DNA of 34,114 nt. Origin: a virus. The notes under the pieces were generated by a model. The model was not told where the DNA came from and ran no database searches. It worked only from the letters and a program-made list of their open reading frames with translations. Positions 27,003 through 34,114 of the stretch are shown piece by piece. How positions within the stretch are numbered: position 1 is the stretch's first letter; each line of letters begins with the position of its first letter. The stretch lies in the IMG/VR virus record IMGVR_UViG_3300037847_002005, positions 1-34,114 of that record. One strand, 5' to 3'. A program made the position numbers and the translations under genes.

Positions 27003-29579
27003 TTATTGTACTACTCTTTGTTTAAAATCAAATTGTCTATATCTATTAAAAAAGTCCTTTATATCTTGATCACTAAATTGTTTATTTGGTAGTTGACTTT
27101 TTAATAAACCTCTAAACTCATCACCATACTTAACTAAAAATTCATCAGCCTTATTCACGTCTCCTTTAAATATGAGTTGTGCTCGTGCTACTTGATTTGG
27201 ACCAATGTTAATACCAGCATCTTCATCAGTTCCTTTTCTAGCAAAGTAAAAGCCCTCAACAGTTTCAGGTTTTGCGTTTTTTAATTTATTAATAGTTTCT
27301 GGTCTAACTAATGGATTAGCCTTACGATACTCATCTATTCTAGCTGTCATAGCTACATATCTATCTTCTGGCTTCATAGCTTTAAGTGCTGGATCTTTCA
27401 TCGCCTCATTAATTATTTGAAGTTCTTTTGTAGAACGCACTGAAGCCTGATTAAATATTTCTTCCATAATTTTAATACCTTCAGGTGTTGTAGATAGTTG
27501 TAATCCAGCTTCTTTAATTAAGTCAACCTCTGACTGGTTCAAGTTTCCAGGGAAGTTAGATGCAAAAGTTACAGCAAATTGAGCACCTACTTTATTTAAT
27601 GTTTCACCAACAGCTATATTACCACCAAGGAATTGTTTTAGAGTATCTTCACCTATTACTTCTTTCATTTTAGCATTGAGAGTTGGAGAGGCTTGTAACA
27701 ATTTACCTATAGTTAATCTTGCATTAGCAAACGTACCAGTTCTAAATCCTTTTGTGCCTTCTTTAAATATTGAAGCAAAACTTGCTATTCTTTCATTATT
27801 TGTTGCTGACTCTCTAGTATCAGTGATTAACTTATCAATTGATTTAGCAAATACTTTATCCATTGATTCTGATGGGTTGTACTGTGTTGTCAAAGTTGAG
27901 CTTTTAGTAATAAAGTCATCAAACGCATCTTCTTTATAGTTATTAACTAAACGATCAATCTCAACTTCATCTAATCCAGCTTGTGCTAATCGTGTACGCA
28001 TTAAGTTAGCTTTATTGTTCACAACATTTTCAAACTCACTTGTATCAAACAATGTTCTACTTAATATCTGTACTCGTTGTTGTGCATCTTTATATTTATT
28101 ACTGTTTTTATTTGTGGCAGGATCTCTAAGTATTGCTTGAGCTTCTAATAATTTGTCTATGTTTTGTTGTAACTCTGGAGCAACTGCTTTTGTTAAAGTT
28201 GTTTTATCTGTCGTATTATTTAAGTCTACTGCAACAAATCCAGTTTTTTCAGTCCCATAAACTGCCATGTTTTTGCCTTCAGTTCCTTGAAGTATATGTC
28301 TTGTATTATTTGTTTTATTAACAACTACGAGACCAACGCCATCTACGTTTACAACTTCTGTTTCAGCTCTTCCTTTTACTTTTTCTATAGCTGACCCAGT
28401 TCCTTTATTGATAAAATAGATTGAACCACCTGGACCTTCTTTCACTACTACATTTTCTGCTGTAAGTTGTTGCCCAGTTTTACCTCCTACAGTTTGAAAT
28501 TTAAATTCGCCAGTTACTGGATTTTTTGAATTAGCATCATATAAATAAGTTTTGCCTGACGCATCATCTTTGAAACTTTTAATGTTTGGTGCTTGATACA
28601 TCACTTTGATGGAAGATCCTCCCTCAGCATCTGGAGTTATTCTACCTACGAAACCTTCTCTTTCAATAATCTTTCCTGGACCTCGATCAACAACTTTTAC
28701 TTCACCAGTTCTTGCGTTTTGTGCTATAACATCACCAAACTCGTTTTTACTAAACGTAAATCCAGTTTTAGCTAATTCTGTTAGCACTGGTTTAATCATT
28801 TCAGCTTTAGCTTTACCTTTAGCTTTTACTTCTTCTTTGTAAACATCTCCTGCTTTTTCTAAACGACTTTCTTTTTCTTTAGCTTTTAATAATTGTAATT
28901 GTATCAAAGGATCAAGTTGCTTTTGTGTTTCAGGTGATAAAGCGGCATCTAATAAAGTAGGACTACGACCTATTACTTGACCAATCCTTGCTAAAGTTAA
29001 TCCAGGAAGAATTTTACTATACTCATCATACGCACTCGGTCTAGAAGTATATTGTTCTTGTAATGTAGCCAATGGCGTAACTTTTGGTGCATAGCTTTCA
29101 GCCAACCCTAATAAACCAACTGGTGTTGATGCTAATTTTTGTAAAGCATTTATATTTACAGTAGGTGGATTACCAGTTGCTAACATGACAGGACTTTCAC
29201 CACTTTGCATTCTAGCCATCGCTTCCATTTGTTGTGATTCATCAATGTTTGGTGCTACTGGTGTTTCTGTATCTAAATCAGATATACCACCAGTAGATTC
29301 TATTACAGTCATTAAAGGTTGCACTATAGTTAATACAGACTCTGGTGTTTTGTTAGCATCTTCTTCACCAACTAATTGTGCAAGTTCTGTACGTCTTTGT
29401 TCTACACTAGCTTCATCACCACGGATTGCATCCATTATTTCTTTTGGGTTATCAGCCTCATCAATATTTTGAAACAATGTTTCAATGCCCGAGGTTACAT
29501 TAGTAAGTGCCTGAACTGATTCGTTATCTTCTAATCCTGATGTGATTCCGCCCATTGGCTCGTTTGTTAACATTTGCAT
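27003..29579 (-). CDS. Internal virion protein (858 residues)
   Basis: The start overlaps the stop of the 322-residue gene as TAATG; a second Met follows two codons later. The N-terminus L-T-N-E-P-M-G-G resembles the L-N-E-P motifs of the next protein. Residues 38-75 (DAIRGDEASVEQRRTELAQL then V-G-E-E-D-A-N-K-T-P-E) match a segment I recall from marine podovirus structural proteins. The middle (about 330-520) is rich in G, T, V and K with beta-like repeats (EFKFQTVGGKTGQQL), and the rest is helical. Probably part of the internal core or ejection machinery. No enzyme motif seen. Confidence 0.68.
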   Translation of the reverse strand: MQMLTNEPMGGITSGLEDNESVQALTNVTSGIETLFQNIDEADNPKEIMDAIRGDEASVEQRRTELAQLVGEEDANKTPESVLTIVQPLMTVIESTGGISDLDTETPVAPNIDESQQMEAMARMQSGESPVMLATGNPPTVNINALQKLASTPVGLLGLAESYAPKVTPLATLQEQYTSRPSAYDEYSKILPGLTLARIGQVIGRSPTLLDAALSPETQKQLDPLIQLQLLKAKEKESRLEKAGDVYKEEVKAKGKAKAEMIKPVLTELAKTGFTFSKNEFGDVIAQNARTGEVKVVDRGPGKIIEREGFVGRITPDAEGGSSIKVMYQAPNIKSFKDDASGKTYLYDANSKNPVTGEFKFQTVGGKTGQQLTAENVVVKEGPGGSIYFINKGTGSAIEKVKGRAETEVVNVDGVGLVVVNKTNNTRHILQGTEGKNMAVYGTEKTGFVAVDLNNTTDKTTLTKAVAPELQQNIDKLLEAQAILRDPATNKNSNKYKDAQQRVQILSRTLFDTSEFENVVNNKANLMRTRLAQAGLDEVEIDRLVNNYKEDAFDDFITKSSTLTTQYNPSESMDKVFAKSIDKLITDTRESATNNERIASFASIFKEGTKGFRTGTFANARLTIGKLLQASPTLNAKMKEVIGEDTLKQFLGGNIAVGETLNKVGAQFAVTFASNFPGNLNQSEVDLIKEAGLQLSTTPEGIKIMEEIFNQASVRSTKELQIINEAMKDPALKAMKPEDRYVAMTARIDEYRKANPLVRPETINKLKNAKPETVEGFYFARKGTDEDAGINIGPNQVARAQLIFKGDVNKADEFLVKYGDEFRGLLKSQLPNKQFSDQDIKDFFNRYRQFDFKQRVVQ

Positions 29580-30547
29580 TAAAATATCCCCAATTTACTT
29601 CCTGCACCGTACAGTCCTAACCCAGTAATCCCAGCTCCTAACGCTTGTTGAAATAAAGGCACTTGTTGCTGTCCTGGACCAGTAAGTGTTTGTATCTGCG
29701 TACTAGGTACACCTCTTAATATATCACTATAAAAACTTAACCTTTGTTGTGGCTCAAGGAAAGCAAATCTTTCCCTATCAACTCTTGCTTGTTCATCTGC
29801 AAGACGCTGTTGTTGCTCAACTTGCCCACCTCTGAGTAAAGCATCTGCATCTGTTAGAGCTTGTTTTTGTGCTAACTCACCTAATCCAGCTTGTCGTAAA
29901 GCTACTTCTGCTTGTTGTCCTGCTATATTAGAAACTAATCCAGCTTGATTAGCTAAACGTCTTTGTTGGTTTTCAAAAGAAGTCATTGCTGATTGTTGAG
30001 CTTGACCAAAGTTCCTTGCTAAATCTTCAAATATTCTTCTACTTGCCACATCACCTAATTCACGTTGAGCAATACCCTCAACAACACCTGACCTTGCACC
30101 ACCAAATGCTCCAGCTCCAACAGCAGATGCTCCTCTTTGAGCTTGCTGTTCTGCAAACTGTTTATTAAGTTGTGATAAGGCTTGCTCAGTGACAGCTTTT
30201 TGATAAGGATTCATAAACTGGTCAACCATTGTAGGATCAAATATACCAGTAGATAAAGCTCCTACACCTTCAGCACGACCTAATGTATCTCCAGCAGTTT
30301 CTAGTCCTAATCCAGCTTGTTCTAAAAAAGGTTTGTAACCACCAATACCACCCTCACCTTGAGCCGATAATTGCTGTAATGCTTGAAACTGTAAAGGTGA
30401 TAAACCTAATTGTTCTGGAGTGAGCCTACGGAGTTGCTCCATAGTAGGTGCTGACTCAGCTAACGCCTTTGCTTGTTCCATCAAGCCCAGTTTATAGGCT
30501 TCTATTTCTGGGGCTTCTCTTTGTATAACGGTTTGTGTTTCAGCCAT
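29579..30547 (-). CDS. Q/A-rich internal virion protein (322 residues)
   Basis: A 322-residue, helical protein very rich in Gln, Ala, Leu and Gly. The segment F-M-N-P-Y-Q-K-A-V-T-E-Q-A-L-S-Q-L and then R-G-A-S-A-V-G-A-G-A-F-G-G-A-R is characteristic of a podovirus structural protein seen in many marine phages. A hydrophobic C-terminus (ALGAGITGLGLYGAG) may insert in a membrane. By place and composition it is likely an ejection or tail-lumen protein like T7 gp14. It overlaps both neighbours by one base (TAATG), giving fixed ratios with them. Confidence 0.7.
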   Translation of the reverse strand: MAETQTVIQREAPEIEAYKLGLMEQAKALAESAPTMEQLRRLTPEQLGLSPLQFQALQQLSAQGEGGIGGYKPFLEQAGLGLETAGDTLGRAEGVGALSTGIFDPTMVDQFMNPYQKAVTEQALSQLNKQFAEQQAQRGASAVGAGAFGGARSGVVEGIAQRELGDVASRRIFEDLARNFGQAQQSAMTSFENQQRRLANQAGLVSNIAGQQAEVALRQAGLGELAQKQALTDADALLRGGQVEQQQRLADEQARVDRERFAFLEPQQRLSFYSDILRGVPSTQIQTLTGPGQQQVPLFQQALGAGITGLGLYGAGSKLGIF

Positions 30548-31950
30548 TATGCTACCTTTTCAAATCTTTTCATCATTGCGTACATGCGTTTAGCACCTTC
30601 TTTACGGTCACCACCTCCAGCACCTTGCACGGCTTTTGCGTTCATAACAAACTCACCATCGCTTAACATAGCTGGTATAGAATCCGAGGTTGATGTTCCA
30701 GGACCAACGATTTCACCACCATCAGCTCTGTTTAAATAGTATGGGTTTTGACCGTAAAAGTTTCTTAACCTAAAATCTTCAGGATACATCTCTAATAAAT
30801 CTTTACCAGTGATAAATGTTTCTTGACCAGTTTCTTGATCTGGTACTGTAAATATTGGTAAACCAGATTTGTCTAAACCATATAAAGTAAGACCTGCGAT
30901 ACCAGTGAGAGGAGCAAACTTTTCTAACGCACTTGGAGCTAGGTCTGCTTTAGCTGTTTTAACTGCTTTCATCAAAATATCAGCTTTTTTATCTTTAGTT
31001 AAATCAATACCAAGTTTTTTAGCTAGGTCAAGTTCACCCTTTGCTGTAGCTTGAGCTGATTTAATTATCTCATCAGTTGTAGGTTGTATACTTTGTCGTG
31101 ATGGGGATATGTAATCATCATACATATCTTTTATTTTACTACCAGTCTCTTTTAAAGATTCAAGTATTCCAGTTTCTTTAGGTGCAGTGACACTTGCTCT
31201 CAACTCATCAATGCCTAATGTAGGATCACCCCCTACTTGTAACAGACCCGAGTCTCTTGGTTGCAATGAACCAACTGTACCTTTTGGTAACGATGTTTGA
31301 GTTGTTGTTCCTATATTAGCTTTGGTTGGTAATGTTGTCGTTATATTAGAAGACTCACCACCACCAAATAATTTTCTTACATCAAAACGATCTGTTAATC
31401 CAGCCTCAGTGCCAGTTGCACCAAAGCCACCTTGACCAAAAGCCATATTACCTAATCCTGCTAACCCTCCTGCAATAACTGCGTTTCTTAAAGCATCTCC
31501 TGGTTTTTGTCCTGCAACTAAACCTCCTGCTAAAGAACCTAAACCAGTTGCTAAAAACATCGGCATAGTTGGTAGTAAAAACGGAGCGGCGATTGGTAAT
31601 ACAATCGGGGCAACTTTTTTAACAATCTTTTTTAAACCTTTGAATAATTTTTTAAGAAAAAACTCGGGTTGACCAGTAACTGGATTGATTGAATTTAATT
31701 CATTACCTACTATATAACGAGCAGGATCTAAATCAAGCTCACGCATTTGCTTGAATAACATTTTCTTCAGTCTTGGATTATTATCCAAAACTTCCATAGG
31801 TATAACAGTTTCACCCTCTTTAGCGTGAACAACATAAGTGTCACCATTACGACCAAACTCAGAAAGCATTTTACTTGCATTCTTTATCGTAAATAATCCG
31901 CCCTCGGGAACAAGCGGTGAATCATATGAAATACTTGCTATACCACTCAT
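30547..31950 (-). CDS. Tail-associated or ejection protein (467 residues)
   Basis: Residues 34-80 (R-N-G-D-T-Y-V-V-H-A-K-E-G-E-T-V-I-P then L-D-L-D-P-A-R-Y-I-V-G) and residues 99-170, a hydrophobic glycine-rich stretch (KKVAPIVLPIAAPFLLP), make a conserved N-terminal half. The C-terminus has S-D-S-I-P-A-M-L-S-D-G-E-F-V and G-G-G-D-R-K-E-G-A, a signature I recall in structural and tape-measure-like proteins of many phages. It likely helps pass DNA through the cell envelope. The start overlaps the previous stop as ATGA. The middle (about 190-330) is low-complexity and probably flexible. Confidence 0.74.
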   Translation of the reverse strand: MSGIASISYDSPLVPEGGLFTIKNASKMLSEFGRNGDTYVVHAKEGETVIPMEVLDNNPRLKKMLFKQMRELDLDPARYIVGNELNSINPVTGQPEFFLKKLFKGLKKIVKKVAPIVLPIAAPFLLPTMPMFLATGLGSLAGGLVAGQKPGDALRNAVIAGGLAGLGNMAFGQGGFGATGTEAGLTDRFDVRKLFGGGESSNITTTLPTKANIGTTTQTSLPKGTVGSLQPRDSGLLQVGGDPTLGIDELRASVTAPKETGILESLKETGSKIKDMYDDYISPSRQSIQPTTDEIIKSAQATAKGELDLAKKLGIDLTKDKKADILMKAVKTAKADLAPSALEKFAPLTGIAGLTLYGLDKSGLPIFTVPDQETGQETFITGKDLLEMYPEDFRLRNFYGQNPYYLNRADGGEIVGPGTSTSDSIPAMLSDGEFVMNAKAVQGAGGGDRKEGAKRMYAMMKRFEKVA

Positions 31951-32174
31951 GTCTTTATCTTAACACTTCCATTATCATTATACAAGGCTCCAGTTTCTAA
32001 TCCAGTTTCTGATGTGGGTAAATCAGTTAAAGTAATTTTTGTTCCACGAAGTTCTCCAGGATTTTGTAATTGTGTTGTCAGTTGTCCTAAACTTCTTACC
32101 ATATCATTAAAATATTGAACATCATATTCTTCAGGTGGTAATGAAAAAGTTGGTGGTACTAATTGTCTACTCAT
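31947..32174 (-). CDS. Small virion-associated protein (75 residues)
   Basis: The gene overlaps both neighbours by 4 bases (ATGA at each end). It begins M-S-R-Q-L-V-P-P-T-F-S-L-P-P-E-E-Y-D, then a helix, then a turn-rich end (LETGALYNDNGSVKIKT) that resembles the strand-turn tails of phage tail proteins. Its fixed place between two tail genes suggests a tail component or chaperone. Confidence 0.7.
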   Translation of the reverse strand: MSRQLVPPTFSLPPEEYDVQYFNDMVRSLGQLTTQLQNPGELRGTKITLTDLPTSETGLETGALYNDNGSVKIKT

Positions 32175-33712
32175 CTATCTCCATCCGCTCTTATATCTAC
32201 TCGTGGTGTACCTAATCTCCAGTTTACACCTTGAGTAGTGCTTTCTATTCTTAACCCAAAAGATCTACCACGCAACCTCAAATGATTAAGTTCTGTTGTA
32301 GAGGTTACATTATTTGTTGAAGTTTTTACAAAACCTCCAGCAGGACTTCGTTGTGCTTTTAGTGAGAACACAGTAGTTTTGTTTGCATCATCTAATCCAA
32401 CATCACTATTATCAAAACTTATATCAGGTATCATTCGTCTTATAAATACAAACTGATCTCCATCTTGTATATCTATTGGACTTGATTCAATAAATGATGT
32501 AAAAGCAGTGCCATCGTTATCATTACCTTTTTCATGATTGTACACCAAGTTTGAAGCAGTTGCCATTGGATATTGATATACACCTCTATCAACCCATGAA
32601 GTCCTAGACAGAGACCCAACGTACCATATCTTTTGATCATAATTATACACAACGTATTTATCGTTTTCACCAGTTCCACCGTTTGATACTGCATTTGTTT
32701 GTGATGGATAAAACCAAAATACTTCTCCAAACGCTGTATTTACTCCTGCGTATACTTTTTCTGATTGTGTTTCGTTAAAATCATTAAACACATGGTCTCT
32801 TACACTACAAGGTATGATATTTACACGACCATCATAAATATAAAATCTATCATAACCCATCCAAAACACAGCATCACCAACAGCTACAGCACTATTAAAA
32901 CTTCTTACTGTAGTCCCACTAGCTAATTGTGTTATACCAAAAGTAAAAGGAGGACCAATAAACTGCATACTATGAACAGAAGTATCTGTAATTACAACCA
33001 TTTCTCTTCTAGTTTTTACTGCTGTTACAATTTCAGAACCACTACCTATTCTCAAATCTCCAGCAGTGTTTGTTGTGTCTGCTGTCCATAAAAAAGGATT
33101 TTCTTGACTACTAAATCTTATCAGTAATCTATCTTGCACACTAGACCCTTGTGGAGAAGCACCAAAACAAATGACATGACGGTCACGCTCTGATACTATA
33201 ACTTTTCTTGACACTATTGGAGCTGAATCAGATAACTCTAATAAACTTTTAGCACGAGTATTTACACCATTAGATTTGTCCCAATAAAAAACAAAGCCAT
33301 CTTTTTGATTAAATATTAAATCTTCTCCAAAATTATCTTGAGACCACAATCTAAGAGAGCCTCCTCCAGCAGTTGCAGAAGCCGCTGATCCCCAACCATC
33401 AGAACCCCATGTACTCGCACCCCAACCACTTCCAGGAACGACAGTATTGATTCCAATATTAAGTTGATACTCAGCGTCTGCAGTGCCTGATGCGGACAAA
33501 GTTATGGGTGCATTTTCAGTTAGATCGATTGTATAACTATTAGTATCTGTTGTTAAAATTTGATGTTCCTTATCAAGTAAAGTGTTTAAAGAACTATTAC
33601 CAGTATTGCTTGAGCTAAACGTAACAAAATCACCAACTATAGCTCCATGTGCAGTGTCATTAACTGTTACACTAGGACTAGCGGTTGAACTTATTGTAAA
33701 AGTTATAGCCAT
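32171..33712 (-). CDS. Beta-propeller-like tail / head-tail structural protein (513 residues)
   Basis: Residues 1-90 are strand-rich and resemble an Ig-like adhesin domain (TFTISSTASPSVTVNDTAHG). Residues 95-110 are a Trp-rich linker (G-S-G-W-G-A-S-T-W-G). Residues 120-400 contain repeated strands with I-F-N-Q-K-D-G-F-V-F-Y-W, R-D-R-H-V-I-C-F-G, M-V-V-I-T-D-T-S-V-H and Y-D-R-F-Y-I-Y-D-G-R, fitting a propeller like P22 gp10 or the T7 tail-tube protein. It is a frequent gene in marine podoviruses. The ATG overlaps the stop of the preceding tail gene as TAATG. In relatives I recall, both halves can be one protein. Position and fold support a virion role; the exact place in the tail is inferred. 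Confidence 0.75.
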   Translation of the reverse strand: MAITFTISSTASPSVTVNDTAHGAIVGDFVTFSSSNTGNSSLNTLLDKEHQILTTDTNSYTIDLTENAPITLSASGTADAEYQLNIGINTVVPGSGWGASTWGSDGWGSAASATAGGGSLRLWSQDNFGEDLIFNQKDGFVFYWDKSNGVNTRAKSLLELSDSAPIVSRKVIVSERDRHVICFGASPQGSSVQDRLLIRFSSQENPFLWTADTTNTAGDLRIGSGSEIVTAVKTRREMVVITDTSVHSMQFIGPPFTFGITQLASGTTVRSFNSAVAVGDAVFWMGYDRFYIYDGRVNIIPCSVRDHVFNDFNETQSEKVYAGVNTAFGEVFWFYPSQTNAVSNGGTGENDKYVVYNYDQKIWYVGSLSRTSWVDRGVYQYPMATASNLVYNHEKGNDNDGTAFTSFIESSPIDIQDGDQFVFIRRMIPDISFDNSDVGLDDANKTTVFSLKAQRSPAGGFVKTSTNNVTSTTELNHLRLRGRSFGLRIESTTQGVNWRLGTPRVDIRADGDR

Positions 33713-34114
33713 TATGATTCATCCACAAAATCAGTTACTGTTATACTTGTTGGGACTAACACAGTTACAGTACCAAGTGATGCTGTCATTGCTGGAATTG
33801 ATTCATTTTGAGTAATACTTCCAACACTTCCAGTAGCACTTACTCCAGTTGTTGTAGCAGGAGCTAATGTGTCATTACTTTGAGCATTTACAGTTACACT
33901 ACCAATACCCATTGTTGCTGAAACACCCGAAATAGCAAAACCTACAGTTTCCGTATTTAAACTTAATATTACTTCATCACCAATAACTTTTCTTCTAATT
34001 GGTGTTATGTCATTATAACCTTGAGATTCTTCTATATAAAACTTAAGTTCTGTTCCTATGCCTAAATATTTGTCACCCTCAAGATTAGCCCATGTATGTA
34101 AAGATCTTGAAGTG
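33712..34114 (-). CDS. Tail protein, 3' part only
   Basis: The frame is open to the window edge. The visible end reads S-L-H-T-W-A-N-L-E-G-D-K-Y-L-G-I-G-T, then Y-N-D-I-T-P-I-R-R-K, then a threonine/valine-rich strand region and the final T-V-T-D-F-V-D-E-S. The W-A-N-L-E-G ... D-I-T-P-I-R pattern is one I recall in the large tail proteins of marine podoviruses, near the start of a propeller domain. The last 66 residues look like repeating short strands (GSVTVNAQSND, ASLGTVTVLVPTSITVTD). It ends directly at the start of the 513-residue protein, so the pair may be a split form of one gene. The N-terminus lies outside the window. Confidence 0.72.
   Translation of the reverse strand, partial: TSRSLHTWANLEGDKYLGIGTELKFYIEESQGYNDITPIRRKVIGDEVILSLNTETVGFAISGVSATMGIGSVTVNAQSNDTLAPATTTGVSATGSVGSITQNESIPAMTASLGTVTVLVPTSITVTDFVDES

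Noticed and set aside
1-34114. CRISPR array, insertion sequence or attachment site
   Set aside because: No regularly spaced repeats, transposase or integrase frames were seen. The only long repeat is the pair of regulatory elements.

Overview
This window is a stretch of an AT-rich, tightly packed tailed-phage genome. It most resembles marine podoviruses of the kind that infect alphaproteobacteria such as SAR11 or SAR116; that host guess rests on gene content and is an inference. Almost every gene is on the minus strand, so transcription runs from high to low coordinates. The single clear exception is an SNF2-type helicase gene (21255-22691, +). Most starts carry strong AAAGGAGG-like ribosome binding sites, and many genes overlap as ATGA or TAATG. 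I see no integrase, tRNA, CRISPR, insertion sequence or single-subunit RNA polymerase. Portal, capsid and large terminase genes are not in the window.

Layout in order of transcription (right to left). (1) 34114-22764, virion and lysis module: a tail protein cut by the window edge, a beta-propeller-like structural protein, four long putative internal or ejection proteins, a T4-type lysozyme and two small membrane proteins, one with an EF-hand. (2) 22691-20948: the lone + strand SNF2 helicase and a divergent control region holding a repeated operator-like element and a candidate structured RNA leader. (3) 20947-14672, replication operon: a small conserved protein, a coiled-coil protein, an SSB-like protein with an acidic tip, an archaeo-eukaryotic-type primase, an SF1 helicase and a DUF932 protein. 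(4) 14584-7241, DNA modification and synthesis block: two zinc-ribbon proteins, a protein of the 5-hmdU kinase helical/alpha-glutamyl-putrescinyl-thymine pyrophosphorylase type, a DDD glycosyltransferase, a radical SAM/SPASM enzyme, a thymidylate-synthase homologue, a DUF1599-like protein, DNA polymerase A and an HD nucleotidase. (5) 7175-423: about twenty small accessory genes, the small terminase and a sigma-region-4-like HTH protein. (6) 374-1: a PD-(D/E)XK nuclease cut by the window edge.

The most interesting system is the modification block at 9613-13897. A dUMP-methylating or hydroxymethylating enzyme, a base-hypermodification transferase, a glycosyltransferase and a radical SAM enzyme sit in one overlapping gene string directly upstream of the polymerase. 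This suggests that the phage replaces or decorates thymine with a hypermodified, possibly glycosylated, pyrimidine. The P-loop 5-hmdU kinase seen in known pathways is missing here, so the chemistry may differ. Other leads are two candidate structured RNAs (4513-4741 and 20974-21078), a promoter module shared by the small terminase and SNF2 genes, a predicted leaderless terminase mRNA, and a leucine at the polymerase position equivalent to E. coli Pol I 762.
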